DNA from: Clostridia bacterium
GTDB lineage: Bacteria > Bacillota > Clostridia > Oscillospirales > CAG-272
DNA: 22,830 bases
NCBI GenBank assembly: GCA_900768535.1
Contig: CAAGDE010000102.1
Coordinates: 1-22,830, forward strand
Direction of reading: 5' to 3'
Shown here piece by piece: positions 7,851-15,361 of this stretch. Under the pieces are notes generated by a model. That model ran no database searches. It was not told the origin of the DNA and worked only from the letters and a program-made list of their open reading frames with translations. A program made the translations under genes and the position numbers. Numbering within the stretch: position 1 is the first letter of the stretch; each line of letters begins with the position of its first letter.

Positions 7851-7886
7851 AAAAATCCTCAGAAACAGATGGTTCTGAGGATTTTT
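7851..7886 (+). terminator. Rho-independent terminator after the tRNA-Leu fragment
   Basis: A perfect 14-base stem (7851-7864 with 7873-7886), an 8-base loop and a T-rich tail follow directly after the tRNA CCA end. This is the expected terminator of the original tRNA gene and is almost identical to the one at 59-94. Confidence 0.85.
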
Positions 7887-8020
7887 CTTTGCTTTTCGCT
7901 TCTTTTTCACTTGGCAGACGCATCGGGGCGATGGTTTGCGGTTTGGATTCTTTTCACAAAAATCTGTATTCCTTTTTGTGCTTTCTGACATTGGCAAGGT
8001 TGTGCACCTGCCAACGGCTT

Positions 8021-8103
8021 TTACGATACCGCGAATGCTTTATCGGTCAGCTGTCCGTTTTCGTCGTATATGTCCAAGTGGCTTTGAGATAGATGTTGAT
8101 AGG
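8021..8103 (-). pseudogene. C-terminal coding remnant (right copy), frameshifted
   Basis: The minus strand reads SHLDIYDENGQLTDKAFAVS and stops with TAA at 8021-8023, matching the left remnant at 124-279. Upstream of Ser the matching frame is lost because 13 bases are missing; the residues INxxLKA continue the homology in another frame. It is therefore a broken fragment. From 8104 to 8192 I see only a GC-rich stem (CGGAG-CGT-CTCCG) without a T tail, which might end the transporter transcript weakly. Confidence 0.5.
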
Positions 8104-8192
8104 TGCCCCCCGCCGCGGAGCGTCTCCGACCCCTCGGCTTTCTCCTGCTTTTGTAATTTTACAATCGGATGATTCAACTGCCGAGATATCCT

Positions 8193-9098
8193 TCAAAACA
8201 GCTTGATTCCAATCAACGATGCGATGCCGAGCAGAACGCCGGCAACGGAGGTGGGGGTCAGTTTTTCCCGATAGAGCAGTGCCGCAACGACCGTTGCGAT
8301 GACGGTTCCTCCGCCGTTGATGAAGGCAAACAGCACCACCGGGGAGACCAGTGCGGTGGACAGTGTTGCCAACTGGTTGATGATGAACACCGCGACAGCC
8401 AGCACAAGTCCGCACAGAAGCAGCTTCCGTGACAGCCGGAAATCCGCAGGCTTGGCGGTTCCGCTCACTCGTCCCTTTGCCAGCATCAGGAGCGTTGCTG
8501 CTCCGCCAAGCAGGGCAAGGACGCCAAAGGACAGGAACGAAAACGCGCTGACGTCTCCGTCCGGTACCAGTTGTGTGAACAGCTGCTGCGCCAGCATGGT
8601 ACACCCGTTGGAGAGCAGGCTCCCCGCAAGGAGAAGTGCGGTTTTGAAGCTGAAATTGGCATATGTTCTTTTGGAACTCCGCACCAACAGCCATGCCGCC
8701 ACGAAAAACAGTGCCACTGCCACCCATTGCAGGGGACGAACGGGCTGGTCGAACAGGAAGATTCCAGCCAGCATCGGAATCAGCATCCCTGCTGTCCCGA
8801 ACATCGAATCCAGGCTCACCGTCCCGCTTTTCATGCTGAAGATGCTGCAGGCGCCGGAGAGAAAGAGCATCACGCCGGAGAAGGTCGCAATCAGGACCGT
8901 TTCCCCGTCCAGCCGGAAGCCGTTCCCCGCGGCAAGGAGCAGAATCAGCCCCAGCACCGCAGAGATCGCCATCCGATAGGTGGAATAGAGCACCAGCGTG
9001 CGGGCGTTCCTCACCTCATTGCTGGACTGCTTGCTGAAAACCGCCTGCACCACGCGACAGATAAGAACGATGCCGATATAGAGCGTTGCTTTTGTCAT
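8193..9098 (-). CDS. EamA/DMT-superfamily transporter
   Basis: A 301-residue integral membrane protein with about ten hydrophobic segments arranged as two repeats of five, the pattern of EamA drug/metabolite transporters. The first half has LDSMFGTAGMLIPMLAGIFLFDQP and the second half TALVSPVVLFAFINGGGTVIATVVAALLYREKLT, each ending in the Glu/Asp-rich motif typical of the family before its last helix. Members move small molecules such as sugars, amino acids or nucleotide precursors, often outward. It is the last gene of the locus 2 transcript, four bases after the GH39-like gene, with a weak GAGGAG-like site. That place suggests transport of a product of the hydrolase pathway, but direction and substrate cannot be read from the sequence. 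Confidence 0.88.
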   Translation of the reverse strand: MTKATLYIGIVLICRVVQAVFSKQSSNEVRNARTLVLYSTYRMAISAVLGLILLLAAGNGFRLDGETVLIATFSGVMLFLSGACSIFSMKSGTVSLDSMFGTAGMLIPMLAGIFLFDQPVRPLQWVAVALFFVAAWLLVRSSKRTYANFSFKTALLLAGSLLSNGCTMLAQQLFTQLVPDGDVSAFSFLSFGVLALLGGAATLLMLAKGRVSGTAKPADFRLSRKLLLCGLVLAVAVFIINQLATLSTALVSPVVLFAFINGGGTVIATVVAALLYREKLTPTSVAGVLLGIASLIGIKLF

Positions 9099-9102
9099 CT
9101 CA

Positions 9103-10413
9103 TCAGAGTTCCCTGATCAGCAGTGAGGTATGAACCGGGAGCGTAAAGGTCAGATCATCGACTTTACCGAGCAGTGTGCCGTCATGCGTCTGATCCAGCA
9201 GGTAGACTTCATAGGTCGACTGCCGACCGAAATCCAGCGTTACCGTCCGCTCCCCCGCTTCATCGTTTTCGTCATAATGCGTCAGGAGCGTCAGCGTTTT
9301 TCCGTCCCCGTCCACGCCGCACAGGGAATAGAGATGCTCCGGCTGATGCTCCGCCCGAACCTCCTGCCGCCCGTAGAGCATCCCATACCATAGGAACGGA
9401 TAGTATCCCTTCAGCGGCTCCAGCGTGAAGGGCGAGAACAGCCCGTTGAACGCGCTGGGTCTTGCATCGTAGTACATGAGCATATCGATGGAGGATTTCT
9501 GCGCCTCGCACATACAGGCGAGCGTGAAGGACGCACCCTTGAGCCCGGAGATTTGCCTGACGGAATAGACAAAGTCCCGATCCCACCCGCGGATATAGTT
9601 CCACTCGTTCAGAATGTTCTCCACTCCTCCGAAGCCGTGACACTCCAGGAGCGCCTGTACGCGGGCGTTCTTCTCCATCATCTTCTCCGGGGTGGTGCAG
9701 TAGATGTGCCAGGAGAAAAAGTCCAGCGGAGCCTGTTTTCTCTCCAGATGGCTCAAAAAGCGCTCCGCCCAGTCATTGATGCTGTGTGCCAGTGCCGGAC
9801 CGCCGATTTTCAGATGCGGGAAGCAGGACTTGAGGTGCTTGGCGGTAATCTCGTAAAGCTCGAAGTACTGCTCCGCCGTCCCGCCCCAGGTGCGCTTGTT
9901 GGGGCTGTCATCCCCGTCCAGATCCGCCTCGTTCCAGATTTCCCAGTAGCGGATGTTGTAGTGAAAGCCGTCCGCCCAGCCTTCATTGTAGTGCCGGATG
10001 ATATGCTCGCAGATCTCTGCCCATTTACGGAAATCCGCCGGCGGCAGGGTGTGATGCTTGCGGATCTCATGCTCGATCTTCTGCCCCAGGCGGTAGAAGG
10101 TCTCGGTTCCGGCTTCCAGCGTGACCGCAATGTACTCATCCGTGCAGGCGAAATCGTAGGATGCCGGATCGTTGACATCCGCTTCAAACCGCGGAAAAAC
10201 CGCGCTGATGTCGACCGTGAATTCGCCGCCGTACCGGCTATAGAATGCGGCATCGTGGTTCCGTGCAAAGGGAATTTTTGCCGCACGGTAAAGCTCCAGG
10301 TTGTCGATGTACTGATCCTGCGCGTATCTCTTATGAACCGGTCCGTTGTTCACCGCGTTCATCGGCTTGAATTCCCCGCATGGGGTGGTTGGGTCAAATT
10401 TCAGAATCTGCAT
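9103..10413 (-). CDS. GH39-like (clan GH-A) glycoside hydrolase
   Basis: A 436-residue protein without a signal peptide. A (beta/alpha)8 clan GH-A core is shown by YWEIWNEADL with the likely acid/base Glu162 and ILNEWNY with the likely nucleophile Glu270, about 108 residues apart, as in GH39 and GH51 enzymes. Between them is FFSWHIY, another clan feature. The last 70 residues form a beta-rich domain (LTLLTHYDE... to SLLIREL). GH39 members include beta-xylosidases and alpha-iduronidases; the exact specificity is not clear. GAAAGG upstream, inside the end of the preceding MBL gene, serves as ribosome site. It lies six bases after that gene and four before the transporter, so all are one transcript. 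Confidence 0.85.
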   Translation of the reverse strand: MQILKFDPTTPCGEFKPMNAVNNGPVHKRYAQDQYIDNLELYRAAKIPFARNHDAAFYSRYGGEFTVDISAVFPRFEADVNDPASYDFACTDEYIAVTLEAGTETFYRLGQKIEHEIRKHHTLPPADFRKWAEICEHIIRHYNEGWADGFHYNIRYWEIWNEADLDGDDSPNKRTWGGTAEQYFELYEITAKHLKSCFPHLKIGGPALAHSINDWAERFLSHLERKQAPLDFFSWHIYCTTPEKMMEKNARVQALLECHGFGGVENILNEWNYIRGWDRDFVYSVRQISGLKGASFTLACMCEAQKSSIDMLMYYDARPSAFNGLFSPFTLEPLKGYYPFLWYGMLYGRQEVRAEHQPEHLYSLCGVDGDGKTLTLLTHYDENDEAGERTVTLDFGRQSTYEVYLLDQTHDGTLLGKVDDLTFTLPVHTSLLIREL

Positions 10414-10419
10414 TCGCTT

Positions 10420-11670
10420 TTACCTTTCTTTCGGTTGGGATGCCGCGCGCTGCTCCTCGGTTTCTACGGGATCCGGCATGGAACAATAGCGGATTTGCCT
10501 GCGATCGTCAAGGGGGAAGGGAATTTCCTTCACCGCGCCATCCGATGCGATGGCATCCAGGATTCCTTCCCGCCGATACAGGGATGTATACAGACCTCTC
10601 TGCCAGGTCGGGAGCAGACGGCGGGTCAGGGTTTCATAATTGGTGGAAAAGAGCAGCAGCTTCGGATTTACCGCATCCCACAGTGCGGAGCTGCCGCCGG
10701 AATACGCATGGTGCGCAACCTGCAGGATGTCGCTTTGCAGTCCGTCCCCCAGCAGAATCAGTGCGGCGTCTCCCTGAATTTCGCAGTCGGCGGTAAACAG
10801 CACCGACTGCCCGGCGATATGCAGTCTTGTCACCATGGAAGCCTCGTTCAGCCAGTTCATCCCTCGTGGCAGAACATCCTCAAAGGTTTGCAGAATTTCC
10901 AGCTCCGCACCATGCAATACCAACCTCTGCCCCGCGCGGGCACGGACAGCACAGGCGCCCGGATAACGGGAAAGCAGTTCCGGAAAATCGACAGTCAGAA
11001 ACGGATCAACCGTTTCAGGATTGATGATTGCATCATTCTTTTCCGGCGGATTCAGCAGAAAATACCGCACCTGCACGCGGTCGGCATACAGTCTTGTAAA
11101 GGAACGGAAGCAGCCGTAATGATCAAAGTGCGAATGCGTCAGGATCCATGCGCTGATAACCACACGGTGTCCGGGCAACGGGGAACGGGCATAAAGATAG
11201 GCAAACAGATTTTCGGCGTCACAGGGATATCCTCCATCCCAAATCAGCCAGGTTCCGTCCTCCAGCAGTGCCGCATAGCCCATGCCGTTGCCGTCGGTTC
11301 TGTCGCGGTGCGTATAGTCAAGCGGCAGGACCGCAAGCATCGGGTCACAGATTCTCCTGCGCGGCAGCACCTGCTGCGAAAGCAACCCGTCAAGAGGCGG
11401 GGGCATCGGATCCTCCGCCACACGCAGAGATCCGTCCGCGCCGGTGTAGCTGACGTGCAGGATGCCGCCGGACCGGATCCGGTAGGTGTAAAATTCCGAT
11501 TCTCCGACGGTATTCCGGGCATATTCCTGCAGGATGTCCAGTGTCTCCAGTCCTTTTCGGTATGACCGGAAGGCTTCCGGCGTAACATCGGCGATATATG
11601 CAAGCTCTGCACCGCCGGCAAGAGAGAAGCAACGCTCCGGGGTCAGATTTTTGAGATATTTTATGTTCAT
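10420..11670 (-). CDS. MBL-fold hydrolase without signal peptide, locus 2
   Basis: A 416-residue protein starting MNIKYLKNLTPERCF. The ATG overlaps the stop codon of the preceding MBL gene (ATGA), which marks translational coupling. It has THSHFDH (178-184), FTADCEIQ and AHHAYSG, the metal-binding pattern of ComEC-like MBL proteins. It lacks the signal peptide and the first domain of its neighbour, so it should act in the cytoplasm. Residues 15-130 resemble the middle region of the neighbour (short beta-rich part before the catalytic domain). Having an exported and a cytoplasmic paralogue side by side suggests successive steps on an imported substrate, but this is inference. Confidence 0.87.
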   Translation of the reverse strand: MNIKYLKNLTPERCFSLAGGAELAYIADVTPEAFRSYRKGLETLDILQEYARNTVGESEFYTYRIRSGGILHVSYTGADGSLRVAEDPMPPPLDGLLSQQVLPRRRICDPMLAVLPLDYTHRDRTDGNGMGYAALLEDGTWLIWDGGYPCDAENLFAYLYARSPLPGHRVVISAWILTHSHFDHYGCFRSFTRLYADRVQVRYFLLNPPEKNDAIINPETVDPFLTVDFPELLSRYPGACAVRARAGQRLVLHGAELEILQTFEDVLPRGMNWLNEASMVTRLHIAGQSVLFTADCEIQGDAALILLGDGLQSDILQVAHHAYSGGSSALWDAVNPKLLLFSTNYETLTRRLLPTWQRGLYTSLYRREGILDAIASDGAVKEIPFPLDDRRQIRYCSMPDPVETEEQRAASQPKER

Positions 11671-13454
11671 TGCTTTGCATCCCTCTTGGTAAAATCCATT
11701 TCGTAGAGCACAGCGACTGATCCGGGCTGATACGGCAGGGTCAGGATTTTTGCCCCGGCATCCGCAACAATGCACTCCCCGATTCGCTTTTTCAGTTCGT
11801 TGTACCATGCCGTCTGTCTGCGTCCTGCGGCAGTGGCTTCACTGGTTGGCCATAGCGCAACGGTGGGATCTACCGCCCGAATCAGAGCATTCGTCACGCC
11901 GGAATAGCCGTGGTGGTTGATCTGATAGAAATCGGATTTCAGCGCATCTCCCCACAGCCTGACCAGTGCGTCCGTTTCCTGCAGCTCACAGTCCGCCGTA
12001 ATCAGAATATTCTGTCCTCCGGCACGGAGCATGAAAACCGTGGAGGTTTCATTGAGATACTGCACTCTGGCAGGATGAAGCGTTTCCTGCGTAAAGAGCA
12101 TCTGCATTTCCACATTGCAGAACCAGGCGCGCTGTCCGGCGTGCATTTTGATGATCTGCGTCTCCCCTGCAAATGCACCGCAAAAGCCTTCGGCACGGGC
12201 AAGATCGGAGCTGTTCGCCTCGGCGGTCGGCTTGACGTTCTCCGGCAGGGCGTTGGTAATCAGGCAGGAAACCGTCACCCGTGCGCCGTAATCCTTTGCA
12301 AACTGCTTGAAGCAGCCGATGTGATCACCGTGCGCGTGCGTCAGGATCCACGCCGCGACCGTAATGCCGTCCGTGCGCCGGTTGTGATCGGACAGGTAGT
12401 TGTAAAGCCCGTCCGCGTCTGCTGCATAGCCGCCGTCAATGATGATGAATCTGCCGTCCTCCAGCGTCATCACGGCAGAAAAGCCGGAGCAATCCGACGG
12501 GTTGGCGCAGGATGCCTCATAGTTCAGCGGCAGGAGCGCAAACTGCGTCTCGCCGGTTTTCGTATAGCCGGTTTCCGGTTCGACCGACGAAATGCCGACA
12601 TAATGCTCCGCATAGCTCTGACAAACCACCCGCAGTGTTTTTGCGGACGGCTGGTACAGATAGGACACCTCCCCGCCGGGGCAGACGTAGGTTGCAAACC
12701 GGTTTTCGCCAAGGGTTCCGCCCTGTGACCGGCTGTAGCCCTCCTGCACACCGAGAAGTCCTTCCAGTTCATCGCAAGCCGCCGCATCCGTGTTCCGGTA
12801 AAGGAGCTGATAGGTCTGATTGCCGCAGTCATAAACCGAGGAAAACGCCTTTCCGATGCGCGGCACACCCTGCAGCCAGCCGTCATACCGGAAGGACACA
12901 CCGGATTCCGGCAGATTCAGGGTCAGCGTCCCCTTTCCTGCGGCGGCGGTCAGCGCGGAGGTGAACGCCGAGAGCGCCCGGTTGAGCGTGACATCGCACT
13001 GCCCGATCACCATCAGGACATTTTCCCGGAGCAGGTAGCCGTATTCCCCGATGTCCAGCGCATCCGTGGCGTTTTGCACGGCATCGATTCCTGCCGATGT
13101 CCCGACCACAATCAGCCGTTCCCCCGCCTCTGCCTCCAGCGGTTCGATGACGGGGATCTCCGCCTTTGTCAGCATCCGGATCAGGCGCTGTATCTTTTCC
13201 GCCGCACCCGCCAGCGTGGCATCGGTGCTTCCGGTACGGACAATGCGGAAATCGGCAACGCCGTTTGCCACAATCGACACACGGTCCGGAGTCCCGGGGT
13301 CATCGGTACCATGCTCCGATTGCGGCGCGGTTGCCTGTTCGGTTTTGCTGTCTGTTGTCACACTCGGCTCGCCCGGCGCTGTGCAGGAGATCAGCGGGCA
13401 GAGCAGTCCGGCAGAGAGCAGGAGCGCAAGCAGTTTCATTCGGTTCTGTTTCAT
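11667..13454 (-). CDS. MBL-fold hydrolase lipoprotein, locus 2
   Basis: A 595-residue exported lipoprotein (lipobox LISC after a hydrophobic stretch). Residues of about 55-170 form an alpha/beta domain with RLIVVGTS and LMVIGQCDVTLNRALSAF, comparable to the first domain of the locus 1 MBL lipoprotein. The catalytic part has THAHGDH (372-378), LITADCELQ and NHHGYSG. The core resembles the locus 1 protein, but the GYGDT-W tail is absent; in this locus a Trp tail is found on a separate small lipoprotein. AAGGAG lies four bases before the chosen start. The gene follows the solute-binding gene after a 61-base gap with a strong hairpin and overlaps the next MBL gene by four bases. Substrate unknown; phosphodiester, ester or lactone bonds are all possible for this fold. 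Confidence 0.87.
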   Translation of the reverse strand: MKQNRMKLLALLLSAGLLCPLISCTAPGEPSVTTDSKTEQATAPQSEHGTDDPGTPDRVSIVANGVADFRIVRTGSTDATLAGAAEKIQRLIRMLTKAEIPVIEPLEAEAGERLIVVGTSAGIDAVQNATDALDIGEYGYLLRENVLMVIGQCDVTLNRALSAFTSALTAAAGKGTLTLNLPESGVSFRYDGWLQGVPRIGKAFSSVYDCGNQTYQLLYRNTDAAACDELEGLLGVQEGYSRSQGGTLGENRFATYVCPGGEVSYLYQPSAKTLRVVCQSYAEHYVGISSVEPETGYTKTGETQFALLPLNYEASCANPSDCSGFSAVMTLEDGRFIIIDGGYAADADGLYNYLSDHNRRTDGITVAAWILTHAHGDHIGCFKQFAKDYGARVTVSCLITNALPENVKPTAEANSSDLARAEGFCGAFAGETQIIKMHAGQRAWFCNVEMQMLFTQETLHPARVQYLNETSTVFMLRAGGQNILITADCELQETDALVRLWGDALKSDFYQINHHGYSGVTNALIRAVDPTVALWPTSEATAAGRRQTAWYNELKKRIGECIVADAGAKILTLPYQPGSVAVLYEMDFTKRDAKQ

Positions 13455-13478
13455 ACTTCTCCTTCAAGGCAACAAGAC

Positions 13479-13504
13479 GGGAAACGGCAGTTGCGCCGTT
13501 TCCC
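13479..13504. repeat. Hairpin between solute-binding and MBL genes
   Basis: A perfect ten-base stem (GGGAAACGGC at 13479-13488 with GCCGTTTCCC at 13495-13504) has a six-base loop. No T run follows on the minus strand, so it is unlikely to be a full terminator. Hairpins at this place, just after the binding-protein gene, are known in ABC transporter operons to protect the upstream mRNA and raise binding-protein levels. Confidence 0.75.
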
Positions 13505-13515
13505 GGAAATTCGGG

Positions 13516-14997
13516 TTACTTCCAGAAAAATTCGATAAACGATGCCAGCTTGGAATCCATGGACGCCGACAGCTTTTCAAACTCCGAACCGATACCGGAC
13601 TGATAATTGATACCGAGATAGGAGGCAGGATAGATCAGATACCGCGGCACGTTTTTGCAGTCGCCGAGGACATGGGAGTAGATGTATCCGAGATCGAAAT
13701 TCAGATGCTCGAACAGGAAGTCGAACATTGCGGCATTCTCCGGAATCTTTGCGTAACGCAGAGAATAGGTCTTTTTGTAAACAGCCGGGTAGGTTGTGCT
13801 GTGCGAGCGGTAGCAGAGATCCTCCAGCACGGCGGTGTACATTTCCTTGTCCGTCAGCTTGGTGCAGAGCGACATAATGGAGTAGTTATCCTGCGAGACA
13901 ACAATATAATCCTTCTGTTCCTTATCGTAAAGCGGCATGGGGATCAGCGTATAGTTCACGCCGGAGTTATAGAGGGAGGAGGCGCGGTCCATCAGGGTCA
14001 TGGTGAAGATCGCGTTGCCCTCCGAGAAGATCGGCAGAGAATTGCTGTCGTTTCCGTTTGCGTTGACGGAGGGATTGTTCCAATAGAGGTCGCGGAGCTT
14101 TTCCACAATGCTGATATTCCTCTGCGTGTTGATATTGACCGTCGGCACACCGGTATTATTGACGGTTACCATTGTCAGCCCCATGGCGCAGAGCATTCCG
14201 TCAATTGAATAGGAATCCTTCGGCACCGCCATCCCCCACTTGCCGGTGCTCTCGCCGTCCCCGGCTTTTCCGATCAGCTCCAGCATCTTGTCATAGGTCC
14301 ATTCTTTGTCATAAACCAGGTCAAGGATATTCTCGTCATCGAAATAGTCTCTTGCCAGATTGTTGTTGACATAGACCACTTCCATTTTGTCCAGAATTGA
14401 GTAACAGAGCTCACCGGTGATAAAATAGTAACGGTCATTGACCACCGATGCATCCACATAGGCAGAGGTCCAGTACTTCCGGCTCAGATCAATGTAGCTG
14501 TTCTCAATTGCGCCGAGATTCTCGTAAAGTCCTTCCATCATGATGGCGGTAACGTAGTAGGATGGCTGAGCAACGATGTGATAGCGCGTTGCGTCATCAT
14601 TCGCCATGTCTGCGGCGCGGATGGCGGTTGCAAACGCCGTGATGTGTCCTTCTGCGCAGTCCACCTCCTGATATTTGAACACAATGCCAAGGTCGTCCTC
14701 AACCAGGCTGTTCCGCTCATACAGCGCCTGTTCGACAACATCCCCGGTACCGCCCTTCGGCTTGAATTCATCCGCTTTGTACTTGAACTGCAACAGGCGG
14801 ATCTCCCGGTCATCGTAATCCAGCGCCGTCAGGTCACGCGTTGGTGTGTACGGATCGTCCGTCGGCTCCGTGTCTGTGCCGGAATCCTGCGTCGGCGGCT
14901 CGGTCGTGGTTTCCGGTACAGAGGCTTGCCCGTTGCAGGCAGCAGCCAATGGCACGAGCATCAGGCAGACAAGCAATAGTGTCAATACTTTTTTCAT
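13516..14997 (-). CDS. Extracellular solute-binding lipoprotein, locus 2
   Basis: A 493-residue lipoprotein: signal peptide MKKVLTLLLVCLMLV with lipobox LAAAC, then a Thr/Glu/Asp linker. The mature protein matches the locus 1 binding protein in several places, such as DKMEVVYVNNNLA (GMEVVYFNKTMA in locus 1) and EWTYDKML (EWTIEEMK). It should bind a sugar or oligosaccharide for an ABC importer, but no permease lies nearby. The start at 14997 is preferred because GAGGAG lies seven bases before it, directly after the stop of the small lipoprotein gene; an in-frame ATG at 15012 overlaps that stop and has a poorer site. Confidence 0.88.
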   Translation of the reverse strand: MKKVLTLLLVCLMLVPLAAACNGQASVPETTTEPPTQDSGTDTEPTDDPYTPTRDLTALDYDDREIRLLQFKYKADEFKPKGGTGDVVEQALYERNSLVEDDLGIVFKYQEVDCAEGHITAFATAIRAADMANDDATRYHIVAQPSYYVTAIMMEGLYENLGAIENSYIDLSRKYWTSAYVDASVVNDRYYFITGELCYSILDKMEVVYVNNNLARDYFDDENILDLVYDKEWTYDKMLELIGKAGDGESTGKWGMAVPKDSYSIDGMLCAMGLTMVTVNNTGVPTVNINTQRNISIVEKLRDLYWNNPSVNANGNDSNSLPIFSEGNAIFTMTLMDRASSLYNSGVNYTLIPMPLYDKEQKDYIVVSQDNYSIMSLCTKLTDKEMYTAVLEDLCYRSHSTTYPAVYKKTYSLRYAKIPENAAMFDFLFEHLNFDLGYIYSHVLGDCKNVPRYLIYPASYLGINYQSGIGSEFEKLSASMDSKLASFIEFFWK

Positions 14998-15008
14998 TCC
15001 GGTTCTCC

Positions 15009-15338
15009 TCATTTACTCCAATCCCATGCATTGTCACCGCCGAATCCTTCAAATGCGCCCTCGGTTTTCAGCCCCTTCTGCGGTGCAGGCGGGTCATCCG
15101 GCTGTTCCGGCTGCGAAGGTGCTTCCGGTTGGGTAGGCGTTTCGGGCTTGGTAGGCGTTTCCGGCTTGGTAGGCGTTTCCGGTTTGGTGGGCGTTTCCGG
15201 TTTAGTAGGCGTTTCCGGCTCCGTTGCGGTTTCGGTTATCCGCTCGGTGGTATCGGCAGGATCATTCCCCAGCCGGTTGCAGGAAACCGCCATCATGAGA
15301 ATCAGGCAGGCAAGGATTGCAAGCAGAATTCTTTTCAT
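15009..15338 (-). CDS. Small lipoprotein with PETPTK repeats and WDWS tail
   Basis: A 109-residue protein with a lipoprotein signal (lipobox AVSC), then a spacer of tandem PETPTK-like units that should be extended and wall-spanning, then GFGGDNAWDWSK at the C-terminus. The short peptide encoded just upstream also ends in WDWS followed by two or three residues, if its frameshift is corrected. The start at 15338 has AAAGGGG upstream. The binding-protein gene follows at once. The protein looks like a tether presenting a short Trp motif outside the cell. No known family is recognised. Locus 1 has no such gene; there the tail sits on the MBL lipoprotein. Confidence 0.8.
   Translation of the reverse strand: MKRILLAILACLILMMAVSCNRLGNDPADTTERITETATEPETPTKPETPTKPETPTKPETPTKPETPTQPEAPSQPEQPDDPPAPQKGLKTEGAFEGFGGDNAWDWSK
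15133..15222 (-). repeat. Five tandem 18-base units
   Basis: Five 18-base units (starts 15133, 15151, 15169, 15187, 15205) of the kind GTAGGCGTTTCCGGCTTG encode the PETPTK spacer of the small lipoprotein. Unit number can change by slippage without breaking the frame, so spacer length may vary between strains. Confidence 0.9.
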
Positions 15339-15361
15339 TGTTTTCCCCTTTCGTGACTGCG

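Larger units (their letters stand above)
7842..8103. repeat. Right copy of the tRNA-tail / terminator / coding-remnant repeat
   Basis: This copy matches 51-220: the CCCGCACCA end, terminator, a TTTTTCAC tract and the coding remnant are shared. It carries an extra stretch of roughly 100 bases (about 7920-8017) not present on the left. A 13-base deletion in the remnant lies between two short AAGCC repeats of the left copy, which suggests slippage. Confidence 0.7.

Noticed and set aside
9553..11565. 670-codon plus-strand open frame across the GH39-like and MBL genes
   Set aside because: Its length comes from the GC-rich codon pattern of the two real minus-strand genes; no ribosome site or domain supports it.
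15133..15222. CRISPR-like array
   Set aside because: Units are directly adjacent 18-base coding repeats with no spacers; no cas gene is present.
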